Positions 19,087-27,440 of a stretch of 64,000 bases of DNA are shown here, in pieces. This DNA comes from Orrella daihaiensis. Its GTDB lineage: Bacteria > Pseudomonadota > Gammaproteobacteria > Burkholderiales > Burkholderiaceae_B. A program made the position numbers and the translations under genes. The first letter of the stretch is position 1, and each line of letters starts with the position of its first letter. Location of the stretch: the NCBI RefSeq assembly GCF_022811525.1, contig NZ_CP063982.1, positions 1,612,001 through 1,676,000 of the forward strand. The letters run 5' to 3'. The notes beneath the pieces are model-generated. The model saw nothing but the letters and a program-made list of their open reading frames with translations, did not search any database and was not told the DNA's origin.

Positions 19087-19986
19087 ATGAGTCACATCCG
19101 CCAACCCCTAGATGCCAGAGCGGTTTCTTTGATGTTACTGCTTTGCATCCTCTGGGGCGGGCAACAGTCAGTGATCAAGCTCGTCGCCGATGACATGGCG
19201 GCGACCCTGCAAATCTCGCTGCGCTCAGGCATCGGTTTGATATTGATAGCTGGTTTTATGGCGTGGCGTGGTATCTCATTTGCCATGCACAAAGGACCTT
19301 GGCGTGCTGGCATCATTGCCGGATTGCTATTTGGCTTTGAGTTTTTATTTATCGGCGAAGGTCTACGCTACACCACTGCCTCACACATGGCAGTATTTCT
19401 GTACACAGCCCCAATTTTTACGGCACTCGGACTGCACTTTCTAATACCCGAAGAACGATTATCAAAAAAGCAATGGCTTGGCATATCGCTGTGCTTTGTC
19501 GGCATTGCTGTTGCATTTTTGGGTGGTTTCGCTCAGCCAACCATCAGTAACAAGATTCTCTGGGGAGACTTCTTGGGGCTTATGGCTGGATTTCTGTGGG
19601 GATCAACTACGGTTGTCATACGGGTCACGGGTTTAAACCGAATTCCGGCAGCCCAGACAACGCTATATCAACTTGTCGCAGCTTTTGTCATCTTACTGCT
19701 GGCTGCCATGCTATCTGATCAGATGACAGTGAACTGGACACCCGAGCTCATCACCGCATTGGCAGCCCAAGGCATTGTGATTGCCTTTTTCACTTTGCTC
19801 GTGTGGTTTTGGTTATTGTCTCGATATCTTGCATCAAGACTTGCATCATTCACTTTTCTAACACCACTTTTCGGTGTCGCGTTTGGTGTATTACTGCTTG
19901 ACGATCCACTAGACATCGCATTTGTACTTGGTGCGGCACTCGTCATTATTGGAGTGTCTGTTGTAAATCATCCCAAATCCCGCTAG
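19087..19986 (+). CDS. DMT superfamily transporter, EamA family
   Basis: Inner-membrane permease with two EamA repeats and about ten hydrophobic helices over 299 residues (from MSHIRQ). Each repeat has the typical end pattern, for example WLGISLCFVGIAVAFLGG in the first and FVLGAALVIIGVSVVN in the second. Substrate cannot be told from sequence; family members export amino acids, metabolites or drugs. The NRDE gene starts 9 bases after its stop, so the two are probably co-transcribed. An in-frame extension back to 19003 lacks membrane character and was rejected. Confidence 0.85.
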   Translation: MSHIRQPLDARAVSLMLLLCILWGGQQSVIKLVADDMAATLQISLRSGIGLILIAGFMAWRGISFAMHKGPWRAGIIAGLLFGFEFLFIGEGLRYTTASHMAVFLYTAPIFTALGLHFLIPEERLSKKQWLGISLCFVGIAVAFLGGFAQPTISNKILWGDFLGLMAGFLWGSTTVVIRVTGLNRIPAAQTTLYQLVAAFVILLLAAMLSDQMTVNWTPELITALAAQGIVIAFFTLLVWFWLLSRYLASRLASFTFLTPLFGVAFGVLLLDDPLDIAFVLGAALVIIGVSVVNHPKSR

Positions 19987-19995
19987 GTGAGCCTC

Positions 19996-20817
19996 ATGTG
20001 TCTAGCAGCGTTTGCCATCGAAGCACATCCAGACTGGCCATTGGTCGTGGTAGCCAATCGCGACGAGTTTCATGCACGCCCGACGCAACCGATGCAACCT
20101 TGGCCTGAGATGCCAGAGATTTTGGCGGGGCGCGATCTACAAGCGGGTGGCACGTGGTTAGGGATTGATACCGAGGCTCGTCTTGCGTTGCTGACCAATG
20201 TACGCGACCCTAAGAACTTAAAACATCATGCGCCGTCCCGAGGCGCGTTGACCGAGGGCTTTTTGCGCAGTGGCTGCAGCGCAAAGCGTTATCTTCAAAG
20301 CATTGCCAAAGACGCCCTGAGCTATAACGGTTTTAATTTGATTGCCATTGATACCGATCACTCTGCCTGGCATGCCTCAAACTATCAACAACCATTTGCA
20401 AAGCCTATCGGTAAAGGAATTCATGGATTATCCAATGCACTTTTGGATACGCCTTGGCCTAAAACGACACGCACGGCACAGGCGCTATCGGAATGCTTAT
20501 CTTTAGGGTCAGCACTTGATGTGGACTTGCTTTGCAACATCATGCTCGACATGACGCCGGTCGATGACCATCTCTTGCCCGACACGGGCTTGAGTTTGCC
20601 ACGCGAGCGCTTGCTCTCTACTCCTTTTATCGTCAGCCCAGATTATGGCACCCGTTGCATGACAGTCGTGTTGCGGCATATTTCGGGGGCTTGCTGGGTA
20701 CAGGAAGACACATACGACCCACTAGGACAGCGGACACACCGTCTACGCTGGCACCTCATGCCGGGTGGCCGGTGGCAAGCGACTCAACTTGACCTAGGTA
20801 ATTTCATCACAACCTGA
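19996..20817 (+). CDS. NRDE/TANGO2 family protein
   Basis: Protein of the NRDE family, named for the motif NRDEF seen here at about residues 21-25. It begins MCLAAF, so Cys2 would be exposed after Met removal, as in Ntn-type hydrolases; whether it is catalytic is not shown. Other conserved blocks are GTWLGI and ALLTNVRDP. TANGO2 homologues have been linked to haem handling and acyl-CoA metabolism, but the bacterial role is unsettled. An AGGTGA ribosome-binding site lies before the start. Its 3' end overlaps the convergent pdeM by 34 bases. Confidence 0.85.
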   Translation: MCLAAFAIEAHPDWPLVVVANRDEFHARPTQPMQPWPEMPEILAGRDLQAGGTWLGIDTEARLALLTNVRDPKNLKHHAPSRGALTEGFLRSGCSAKRYLQSIAKDALSYNGFNLIAIDTDHSAWHASNYQQPFAKPIGKGIHGLSNALLDTPWPKTTRTAQALSECLSLGSALDVDLLCNIMLDMTPVDDHLLPDTGLSLPRERLLSTPFIVSPDYGTRCMTVVLRHISGACWVQEDTYDPLGQRTHRLRWHLMPGGRWQATQLDLGNFITT

Positions 20818-21458
20818 TCAGCAATCACATACAGTGATTCATTGGGTGATGGATTGTATGCATGTCCACCGGTAAAAGCCCCATAAGCAGGCAATATTAA
20901 GTGTTTCTCGCCCACCACAAAACATGCCAGTCTTAATCGCTCACGCGCCCTGCCCTGTAGCACAACCACGGGATGAATATGCCCTGACATCACAAAGCCT
21001 GAGTCAGTAGCGCAAGCCCCCATTTCATGACGGCAGACGACCGAGGCAAATATAAAAGGCTCGTCCACGACGTCAATGTCAAGTGCAGCAGGCGGATCAC
21101 CAGCTCGGTCATCGTGATTGCCACGAATCAGGGTTATTTGCATGGCCAGATGGTCTGTGCGCCAGCGTGCGATCGCTTCAAGCGTTGAGCTTGATTTATG
21201 CACCAGCGGACCATGCAAGAGATCCCCGAGAACGACCAAATGCTTGACCTTGCAGTTGTCGATATCGTTTGATAACTGCTGCAATGTCTGTGTCGTAGTG
21301 CCCTGAGGTACTGGCTGCCCGAGGCGCCGGTAGCTAGCTGCTTTGCCCAAGTGCACATCAGCAACAAAAAGCGTCCGATGATCATGACTGAAAGCCGCGC
21401 CTGAGGGTAGTAGTGACAGAAACAGCTCGCCAAACTTAATGTCAGTTTGCTCAGGCAT
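20784..21458 (-). CDS. pdeM: Ligase-associated DNA damage response phosphoesterase PdeM
   Basis: Calcineurin-like metallophosphoesterase of the ligase-associated group. The metal motifs appear in order: VADVHLGK, GDLLHG, GNHDD, CRHEMG and GHIHPV. Length from MPEQTD is 224 residues. The start overlaps the helicase stop by 8 bases, so it is the last gene of the exonuclease-ligase-helicase-phosphoesterase operon. Family context suggests DNA end or nucleotide processing during repair; the substrate is not proven. The open frame extends to 21545 inside the helicase gene but that part is a shadow. Confidence 0.88.
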   Translation of the reverse strand: MPEQTDIKFGELFLSLLPSGAAFSHDHRTLFVADVHLGKAASYRRLGQPVPQGTTTQTLQQLSNDIDNCKVKHLVVLGDLLHGPLVHKSSSTLEAIARWRTDHLAMQITLIRGNHDDRAGDPPAALDIDVVDEPFIFASVVCRHEMGACATDSGFVMSGHIHPVVVLQGRARERLRLACFVVGEKHLILPAYGAFTGGHAYNPSPNESLYVIADQVVMKLPRSS

Positions 21459-23895
21459 CAACGGCTTTCTCCAGGTCTCTAACCAAACGTGCGACACGAT
21501 CAGACAGTTGTTCAGAGCTAAGTCTCTCACGCAATCGATCAACAATTAGCGGAAATGCAAATGGCGCTGGTCTGGCAAGCACCTTGATATTTAATGGCAT
21601 GGCTTGAATTTGATTCAATGTTTGAGCAAGACGATTATGTTCAAGTTCGTGGCTTAAGACCTCATCGTAAGCTTGTCGAAGCAGTTGATTTTCAGGATCA
21701 TGCTGACGAAACACCTCAAAAAACAACCCAGAGGATGCCTGAATTTGTTTCGCGGTTTTTTTGGCGCCTGGATATCCCTGAAACACCAGGCCCGCCACCC
21801 GCGCAATCTCCCGAAAACGGCGTTGCGAGAGCTCGCTCGCATTTAGGCTCGCCAAAATGTCGGCAGTTAACGTTTGCTTGTCAAACAGTTGCCTGTCCAT
21901 GACCTCGTTGATATCAAGCGGCTGGACACAGAGCAACTCAAAACCGTAATCATTGACTGCCATGGTAAATGTTCGCGGGGTTCGTTGTGACAACCGCCAG
22001 GCCAAGAGCGTGGCCAACCCCAGGTGCACGTGACGCCCGGCAAACGGATAAAAAAATAAATGGCTACCTTCGCGTGATTGCCACTGCTCAACTAGTAAAT
22101 AATTTTTACTCGGTAGCGCCGACCAGCGCTCTTGGATAGCCAGCAATGGCTTGATCGCCAACCATGCAGGCTCGCAATCGTTGTGCGCGCCGTCCAGACG
22201 CGCAAGCATAGAATCGGCCAGCTCGGATGACAACGGCATATTACCGCCAAGCCAGCGCGGCACAACAGCGCGCTTATCGCTTGCCCGTTTGACGTAAGCA
22301 GTCATTTCTCGTACTCGGACAAGCTCGACCAAACGACCAGCAAAATAGAAGGTATCACCTACTTTCAACCGGGCAATAAAGCTCTCTTCGACTTGTCCCA
22401 ACCGTGAGCCACCACCGCCCTTGCGCCAGAAACGAACTTGCATCATGGCGTCACTAACGATCGTGCCGATACTCATTCGATGGCGTCTACCCAATTGGCG
22501 ATCAGCCACACGCCAGATACCCTGGGTATCGGGCTGAACCCGTCGATAATCAGGATAAGCCGCTAGCGCTTTACCACCGCCCGCCACAAAATCAAGCGCC
22601 CATTGCCATGCCGACGCGTCAAGGTTTCGATATGCATAGGCTTTGCGTACTTCGGTATAGAGTGCATGCGGTGTAAAGCCGCCACCCAAGGCAATCGTCA
22701 CCAAGTGCTGCACCAGCACATCCATCGGTGCTGTCAGACTGTGTCGTGCTTCAATCGCTTTTTGTGCGACCGCATCCTGTGCAGCAACTGCCTCAAGAAT
22801 TTCCAGACTATGGGTGGGCACCAAGCCCAATTTGGCAATCCTGCCAGGCGCATGCCCGGCGCGGCCGGCACGTTGCATTAAACGCGCCACACCTTTGGCT
22901 GAGCCAATTTGCAAGACTTGCTCAACCGGCAAAAAATCCACCCCCAGATCCAGACTAGAGGTGCAAACCACAGCGCGTAAGCTACCCGTCTTCAGCCCAG
23001 CCTCTACCCATTGCCTGACCGCTGGATCGAGCGAGCCGTGATGCAACCCCAACACACCCGCTAAGTTGACATCGTGTTCAAGCAAGGCCTGATACCATCG
23101 TTCAGCCTGTGCCCGGGTGTTGACAAACACCAGTGTGCTGCTTGCTTGCCAGAGCCGCTTGGCTACATCATCGATTAAAGACAGTCCCATGTGACCAGCC
23201 CAGGCAAACCGCTCGACTTTGGGCGGCAGCACCACATCGATGGCAATCTGTTTAGGCGTTTCATCTGAGATCAACAAGCCCGTCTGATCTGATGCCCAGG
23301 TCAATGTCTTTAAAGCCTCATCAAGATTACCCAGCGTTGCAGACATCCCCCAGCACACCAGGTTGGGCTGCCAGTGTGCAAGGCGCGCCATGGCCAGCTG
23401 CACTTGCACTCCGCGTTTGTTGGCGAGCAGTTCATGCCATTCATCAACGATGACCACTTGAACACTGCGCAAGCGAACCTGGGCATCGGTGTTTGCAAGC
23501 AACAGGCTCAAGCTCTCTGGCGTGGTGACCAGCACTTCAGGCAAGTTCTTACCTTGGCGAGCTCGAACGGCGGCGCTGGTGTCAGCTGTGCGCATTTCCA
23601 CCCGCCAGTCTGGCATCAATTCCTTGGCCGTTGCTGCCAACGTTGCAGTGGTATCAGCGGCCAGGGCTCTCATGGGTGTGACCCAAAGAATTTTTAAACT
23701 GCCTGCCTTTAGCTCATCTCGTCGCTCACACGCCAACAAGCCACCGAGCCAAGTGGCAAGCGTTTTACCGCTTCCGGTACTGGCATGCAACAAACCCCAT
23801 CGGCCCTCTTGCATCGCTCGCCAGACCCTGGCCTGGAACGCAAACGGCTGCCAGCCTTGTCGCTCAAACCAGCGATGAATAGCTGATTCGATCAT
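21451..23895 (-). CDS. Ligase-associated DEXH-box helicase (Lhr-like)
   Basis: Superfamily 2 helicase of the Lhr type, 814 residues. Walker A is in HASTGSGKTLATWLGG (about residues 38-53). The DEXH box is VDEWHELLANKRG, and motif VI is QRAGRAGHAPG. The Lhr-type winged-helix and C-terminal region follow. The length is shorter than full Lhr (about 1500 residues) and matches the ligase-associated subfamily. It overlaps the ligase by 4 bases (ATGA) and pdeM by 8. Predicted role: 3'-5' unwinding during repair of a lesion whose product is sealed by the neighbouring ligase. Confidence 0.92.
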   Translation of the reverse strand: MIESAIHRWFERQGWQPFAFQARVWRAMQEGRWGLLHASTGSGKTLATWLGGLLACERRDELKAGSLKILWVTPMRALAADTTATLAATAKELMPDWRVEMRTADTSAAVRARQGKNLPEVLVTTPESLSLLLANTDAQVRLRSVQVVIVDEWHELLANKRGVQVQLAMARLAHWQPNLVCWGMSATLGNLDEALKTLTWASDQTGLLISDETPKQIAIDVVLPPKVERFAWAGHMGLSLIDDVAKRLWQASSTLVFVNTRAQAERWYQALLEHDVNLAGVLGLHHGSLDPAVRQWVEAGLKTGSLRAVVCTSSLDLGVDFLPVEQVLQIGSAKGVARLMQRAGRAGHAPGRIAKLGLVPTHSLEILEAVAAQDAVAQKAIEARHSLTAPMDVLVQHLVTIALGGGFTPHALYTEVRKAYAYRNLDASAWQWALDFVAGGGKALAAYPDYRRVQPDTQGIWRVADRQLGRRHRMSIGTIVSDAMMQVRFWRKGGGGSRLGQVEESFIARLKVGDTFYFAGRLVELVRVREMTAYVKRASDKRAVVPRWLGGNMPLSSELADSMLARLDGAHNDCEPAWLAIKPLLAIQERWSALPSKNYLLVEQWQSREGSHLFFYPFAGRHVHLGLATLLAWRLSQRTPRTFTMAVNDYGFELLCVQPLDINEVMDRQLFDKQTLTADILASLNASELSQRRFREIARVAGLVFQGYPGAKKTAKQIQASSGLFFEVFRQHDPENQLLRQAYDEVLSHELEHNRLAQTLNQIQAMPLNIKVLARPAPFAFPLIVDRLRERLSSEQLSDRVARLVRDLEKAVDA

Positions 23896-25532
23896 AGTAA
23901 AGCCTTTAATTGATCAAGCGTGTCAGCTTCTTGCACAGGCTTGTCTGTGCGCCAACGAAGCATCCTCGGAAACCGCAATGCCACGCCACTCTTGTGACGA
24001 GTGCTAGGCATAATTCCCTCAAATCCGATTTCAAATACAAGCCTTGGCTCAACGCGGCGAACTGGCCCAAACGATTCGAGCGTAGATTTTTTAATGATCG
24101 CGTCAACCTGACGAAACTCCTCATCAGTCAGTCCGGAATAGGCTTTTGCCACGGGCACCAAGATCGCTGGTGCATGAGCGTGCGGTCGATGCCAAACTGC
24201 AAAGGTGTAATCGGTATAAAGATTGGCGCGCCGTCCATGGCCTTTCTGCGCGTATATCAAAACCGCATCAATAGACAATGGCTCGAGTTTGTATTTAAAC
24301 CAAAGACCCGAGGCGCGTGTACGACCAATCCCATAGTGTGAGTCGCGCGCCTTGATCATCAGCCCTTCGGTACGACAATCGCGAGCCGATTGCTGTAACG
24401 CTACTGCCTCATCCCAATGATCGACATCTAGGCGTGCAGACAAGCGAAGCTGCGTACTGAGATTTGGCAGCAATTGCTCTTGAAGTTGTGCGCGTCGGCT
24501 GGCAAGCGATTGATGACGGCAATCTTGACCATGCACTTCCAGCAGATCGTATGCCATAAAAATTACCGGATGATCCGCGAGCACCCTGGCAGTGACTTGC
24601 TTGCGCCCGAGACGCTTTTGTAGTTGAGCAAACGGCGCTGGCACAGCTGAATCTTTCTGCCAGACAAGCACCTCACCATCAAGCACAATGCCGTCAGGCA
24701 GCAACTGCGCCGCTTCGATTAATTCCGGGAATTGTTCACTAATAAGCTCTTCGCCGCGTGACCAAAGCCAAATTTGACCGGCACGCTTGACCAGTTGCCC
24801 ACGAATACCATCATATTTGTATTCGATTTGCCAATCATCCACGTCCCCGAGTTCAGCTTGTAAGCCGGCTGCGTTTGCCTGAATTGACTGCGCCAAAAAA
24901 AATGGATAAGGCTGCCCTGGCGAGACGATTGCATCTGCGCTGGTATTGGTCAGAGCCGCAAAGGCATCTGCATCAGGCTGGGATTGGGCGGCTAGATACC
25001 CTACGAGTCTTTGCGCCATCAGGGTGACTGGCAAACCGGTCGCTTGCGCTAATGCACGGGTGACCAGCAGGCGAGACACCCCCACCCTGAAGCCGCCGGT
25101 TAACAGCTTCAGGCAAACAAACCGAGTATCACTATCCCAGCCATCAAGCGCATCTGCAAGCGCACTCACACGATCCTCTGGCTTAACGTTTCGTAACGGC
25201 AACAGCACATTCACTACCCAGTCATGCAGGCTTTCATGGCGTGTGCATTGAATCGGCGGCAAGATGAGCGTAATCGTTTCCGCAAGATCCCCTACACTTT
25301 GATAGCTAGCCTCAAACAACCACTCGGGCATCTGGGTTTGGGTTTGCGCGTAATGTCGCAAATCCTGGGTAGGAATCAGCCTTTTTAATTTACCACCCGC
25401 CAGAAAGTAGACTGCCCAGGCTGCGTCAGCGGGTTTAGCCGCAGAAAAATACGCCGCCATGAGATCTGTCTTGGATCGACTTGAGGTCGTACGGTCTAGC
25501 GCCTGATAGAGCTCAGCAAACTGTCTCATCAA
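23892..25532 (-). CDS. ATP-dependent DNA ligase, ligase-associated repair type
   Basis: Nick-sealing enzyme of the ATP-dependent class, distinct from the essential NAD ligase LigA. The adenylation lysine is K239 in EYKYDGIRG. Other nucleotidyltransferase motifs are VLDGEVLVW (motif III), EGLMIKA (motif IV) and GLWFKYKLEPLS (motif V). An N-terminal DNA-binding domain covers about residues 1-210 and an OB-fold closes the protein. At 546 residues it matches the bacterial ligase found with PdeM and the Lhr-like helicase. It overlaps the helicase gene by 4 bases and follows the exonuclease gene by 15. Confidence 0.93.
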   Translation of the reverse strand: MMRQFAELYQALDRTTSSRSKTDLMAAYFSAAKPADAAWAVYFLAGGKLKRLIPTQDLRHYAQTQTQMPEWLFEASYQSVGDLAETITLILPPIQCTRHESLHDWVVNVLLPLRNVKPEDRVSALADALDGWDSDTRFVCLKLLTGGFRVGVSRLLVTRALAQATGLPVTLMAQRLVGYLAAQSQPDADAFAALTNTSADAIVSPGQPYPFFLAQSIQANAAGLQAELGDVDDWQIEYKYDGIRGQLVKRAGQIWLWSRGEELISEQFPELIEAAQLLPDGIVLDGEVLVWQKDSAVPAPFAQLQKRLGRKQVTARVLADHPVIFMAYDLLEVHGQDCRHQSLASRRAQLQEQLLPNLSTQLRLSARLDVDHWDEAVALQQSARDCRTEGLMIKARDSHYGIGRTRASGLWFKYKLEPLSIDAVLIYAQKGHGRRANLYTDYTFAVWHRPHAHAPAILVPVAKAYSGLTDEEFRQVDAIIKKSTLESFGPVRRVEPRLVFEIGFEGIMPSTRHKSGVALRFPRMLRWRTDKPVQEADTLDQLKALL

Positions 25533-25547
25533 TCGAGAACCTCAAGG

Positions 25548-26549
25548 TTATTCGTCATGCGCATCACCCTCATGGCCATAGTCGGTTTCGAACGCCTGGG
25601 CATCGAGTCCTTGCTCTTGCAACCAACGAATCAAAACCGCTGTGTTGCCGTGAGTGACGATCACACGGCTAGCACCTGTGGCATCAATAGCACGCAGCAG
25701 GCTTGGCCAGTCCGCATGGTCTGACATGACAAACCCGCGATCGACGCCTCTGCGTCGACGCGCACCGCGTACACGCATCCAGCCACTGGCCATGGCGTCT
25801 GAGGTCTGGCCAAACCGACGCATCCAGCTGCTGCCCGCAGCTGCAGGCGGTGCCAGGACTAGTGCCCGCTGACGGTCAGCGGCTTGAACATCGCTAGCAG
25901 TCTGTGTTGCAGGCAGGTTTACGCCAGCGGCGCGGTAGACATCATTTAGGGCGTTTAAAGAGCCATGCGTGATAATTGGACCAATCGAGGTGTCGATACT
26001 TGCCAGCACACGTTGACCCTTACCTAATGAATAAGCATAGAGAACACTGGCGCGATTGTTGCTGGCGTTGTCAGCCCACCAGGCGTTAATTTGCTGACTC
26101 ACAGTGGCAGGAGATGGCCAACGATAGACTGGTAAGCCAAATGTCGATTCGGTAATAAAGGTGTCACAGGCCACTGGTTCAAATGGATCACAGGTTGGGT
26201 CAGCATCTAGCTTGTAGTCACCAGACACTACCCAGACCGCATCGCGCCATTGCAGGCGAACCTGAACCGATCCAAGCACATGGCCAGCCGGATGCAGGCT
26301 TATCTGTACGCCATTGTGCTCAATGGTCTCACCATAGGCCAAAGTCTGTAGATTGATCTCACCGAGGCGTGTGCGTATTACCTGTTCACCAGCGGCACTC
26401 GCTAGGTAATGTCGATGTCCAATCCGTGCATGGTCGGCATGCGCGTGCGTGATGATTGCCCGGTCGACCGCACGCCATGGATCGATATAGAAATCGCCTG
26501 GCGGACAGTAAAGCCCTTGTGGGCGCCTGATGACTAAATCCTCGCGCAT
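25548..26549 (-). CDS. Ligase-associated DNA exonuclease (metallo-beta-lactamase fold)
   Basis: Beta-lactamase-fold nuclease, 333 residues. The metal motif HAHADH is at residues 35-40. Further ligands are in HPAGHVLGS, VSGDY, SDHADW and VTHG, the last two in the beta-CASP-like C-terminal part. It is related to Artemis/SNM1-type and mRNA-end-processing nucleases. It is the first gene of the four-gene repair operon, and its ATG is only about 50 bases from the LexA box shared with imuA. Predicted role: trimming DNA ends before ligation. Confidence 0.9.
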   Translation of the reverse strand: MREDLVIRRPQGLYCPPGDFYIDPWRAVDRAIITHAHADHARIGHRHYLASAAGEQVIRTRLGEINLQTLAYGETIEHNGVQISLHPAGHVLGSVQVRLQWRDAVWVVSGDYKLDADPTCDPFEPVACDTFITESTFGLPVYRWPSPATVSQQINAWWADNASNNRASVLYAYSLGKGQRVLASIDTSIGPIITHGSLNALNDVYRAAGVNLPATQTASDVQAADRQRALVLAPPAAAGSSWMRRFGQTSDAMASGWMRVRGARRRRGVDRGFVMSDHADWPSLLRAIDATGASRVIVTHGNTAVLIRWLQEQGLDAQAFETDYGHEGDAHDE

Positions 26550-26584
26550 GTACTGAGACCGTGTAATTGGCAGAAGTTAATTGG

Positions 26585-26618
26585 TTGACTTATATTTTTA
26601 CTGTATATTTATACAGTA
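26585..26618 (+). promoter_or_regulatory. SOS (LexA-controlled) promoter of imuA-imuB-dnaE2 with LexA box
   Basis: TACTGTATATTTATACAGTA at 26599-26618 is an almost perfect palindrome and differs from the E. coli LexA consensus at one base. It covers the -10 element and part of the spacer of a good plus-strand promoter: -35 TTGACT (26585-26590), 17 bases, -10 TTTATA (26608-26613). LexA bound here must block imuA transcription. A weaker minus-strand promoter (TTTACT at 26616-26621, 17 bases, AAATAT) would put the ligase operon under the same box; that part is inference. Confidence 0.9.
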
Positions 26619-26729
26619 AATAAGTTCGAAAATGGGTGTCTGTCGTTACCCGTGAGTCGTTGTTATCTGTCAGTCCTTGCATATCAGTCATCACGTGACT
26701 GATTTGAATTGAGTGTGTTGGTATTACCC

Positions 26730-27440
26730 ATGGATCGTGATCCTTTTAATGAGTCTTCAAACAATATCGTGGCACACAGCGTGCTACCGGCAGGTGTCTG
26801 GCGCGCCAGCGAACAAGCCATCGCTGCAGTGCGCACCTGCAGCAGCACTCATTCTGAGCTTGACACCTGGCTGCCAGGTGGTGGCTGGCCGCGAGGCAGC
26901 TTGATCGAAATTCTGACCGATGCCCCGGGTTCTGGTGAAATTGCCCTCATCGCTCCAAGCTTGGCTGCCTTACCAACGCAACGCCCTATCGTACTGCTCA
27001 AGCCGCCCGCTGTCCCTAATGTTCTAGCTTGGCAGCAGTGGCAAATTTCAAGCCATCGGCTGTGGTGGCTGCACCCTAAAACCTTGCCTGATGCTTGGTG
27101 GAGCGCTGAAACCGTGCTGCGAGGACATGGTTTTGCAGCACTGATGGCCTGGCTGGATCCGATTGACGAGAAGGCATTACGGCGCCTGCATGCCTGTGTC
27201 CAAGAAACGGATACCTTGATGTTTTTGTTTCGCCCTAAAAGGGCGGCGCAACAATTCTCACCAAGTCCGTTGCGTCTGATGCTCACACCCAGCACGGCAA
27301 GGACCATGAGCATTGAAATTATCAAATGCAAAGGCAGCAAACCTGGCGTACCGATTGTGCTGACGTTCAAGCCAGATGAAAAAACAGCTGCTGGAGTTGG
27401 TAATGTGGATGGCCATCGCACCGTCTGCCTGGTCCCCTAA
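26730..27440 (+). CDS. imuA: Translesion synthesis-associated protein ImuA
   Basis: First gene of the ImuA-ImuB-DnaE2 mutagenesis cassette. The protein is a RecA/SulA-like ATPase-fold relative, here 236 residues. The block LDTWLPGGGWPRGSLIEILTDAPGSGE matches the fold entry, but the P-loop is degenerate (no GKT/GKS lysine), as is common in ImuA. It lies about 110 bases from the LexA box. No clear ribosome-binding site precedes the ATG at 26730; an in-frame TTG at 26709 is an alternative. It overlaps imuB by 38 bases. Confidence 0.85.
   Translation: MDRDPFNESSNNIVAHSVLPAGVWRASEQAIAAVRTCSSTHSELDTWLPGGGWPRGSLIEILTDAPGSGEIALIAPSLAALPTQRPIVLLKPPAVPNVLAWQQWQISSHRLWWLHPKTLPDAWWSAETVLRGHGFAALMAWLDPIDEKALRRLHACVQETDTLMFLFRPKRAAQQFSPSPLRLMLTPSTARTMSIEIIKCKGSKPGVPIVLTFKPDEKTAAGVGNVDGHRTVCLVP

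Noticed and set aside
26616..26621. Strong minus-strand promoter for the ligase operon
   Set aside because: TTTACT with AAATAT at 17 bases is weak; I kept it only as an inference under the LexA finding, not as a feature.
27376..27402. Longer imuB start nine codons upstream
   Set aside because: The added residues (MKKQLLELV) do not restore the missing palm segment, and the GGAG site fits the ATG at 27403 better.
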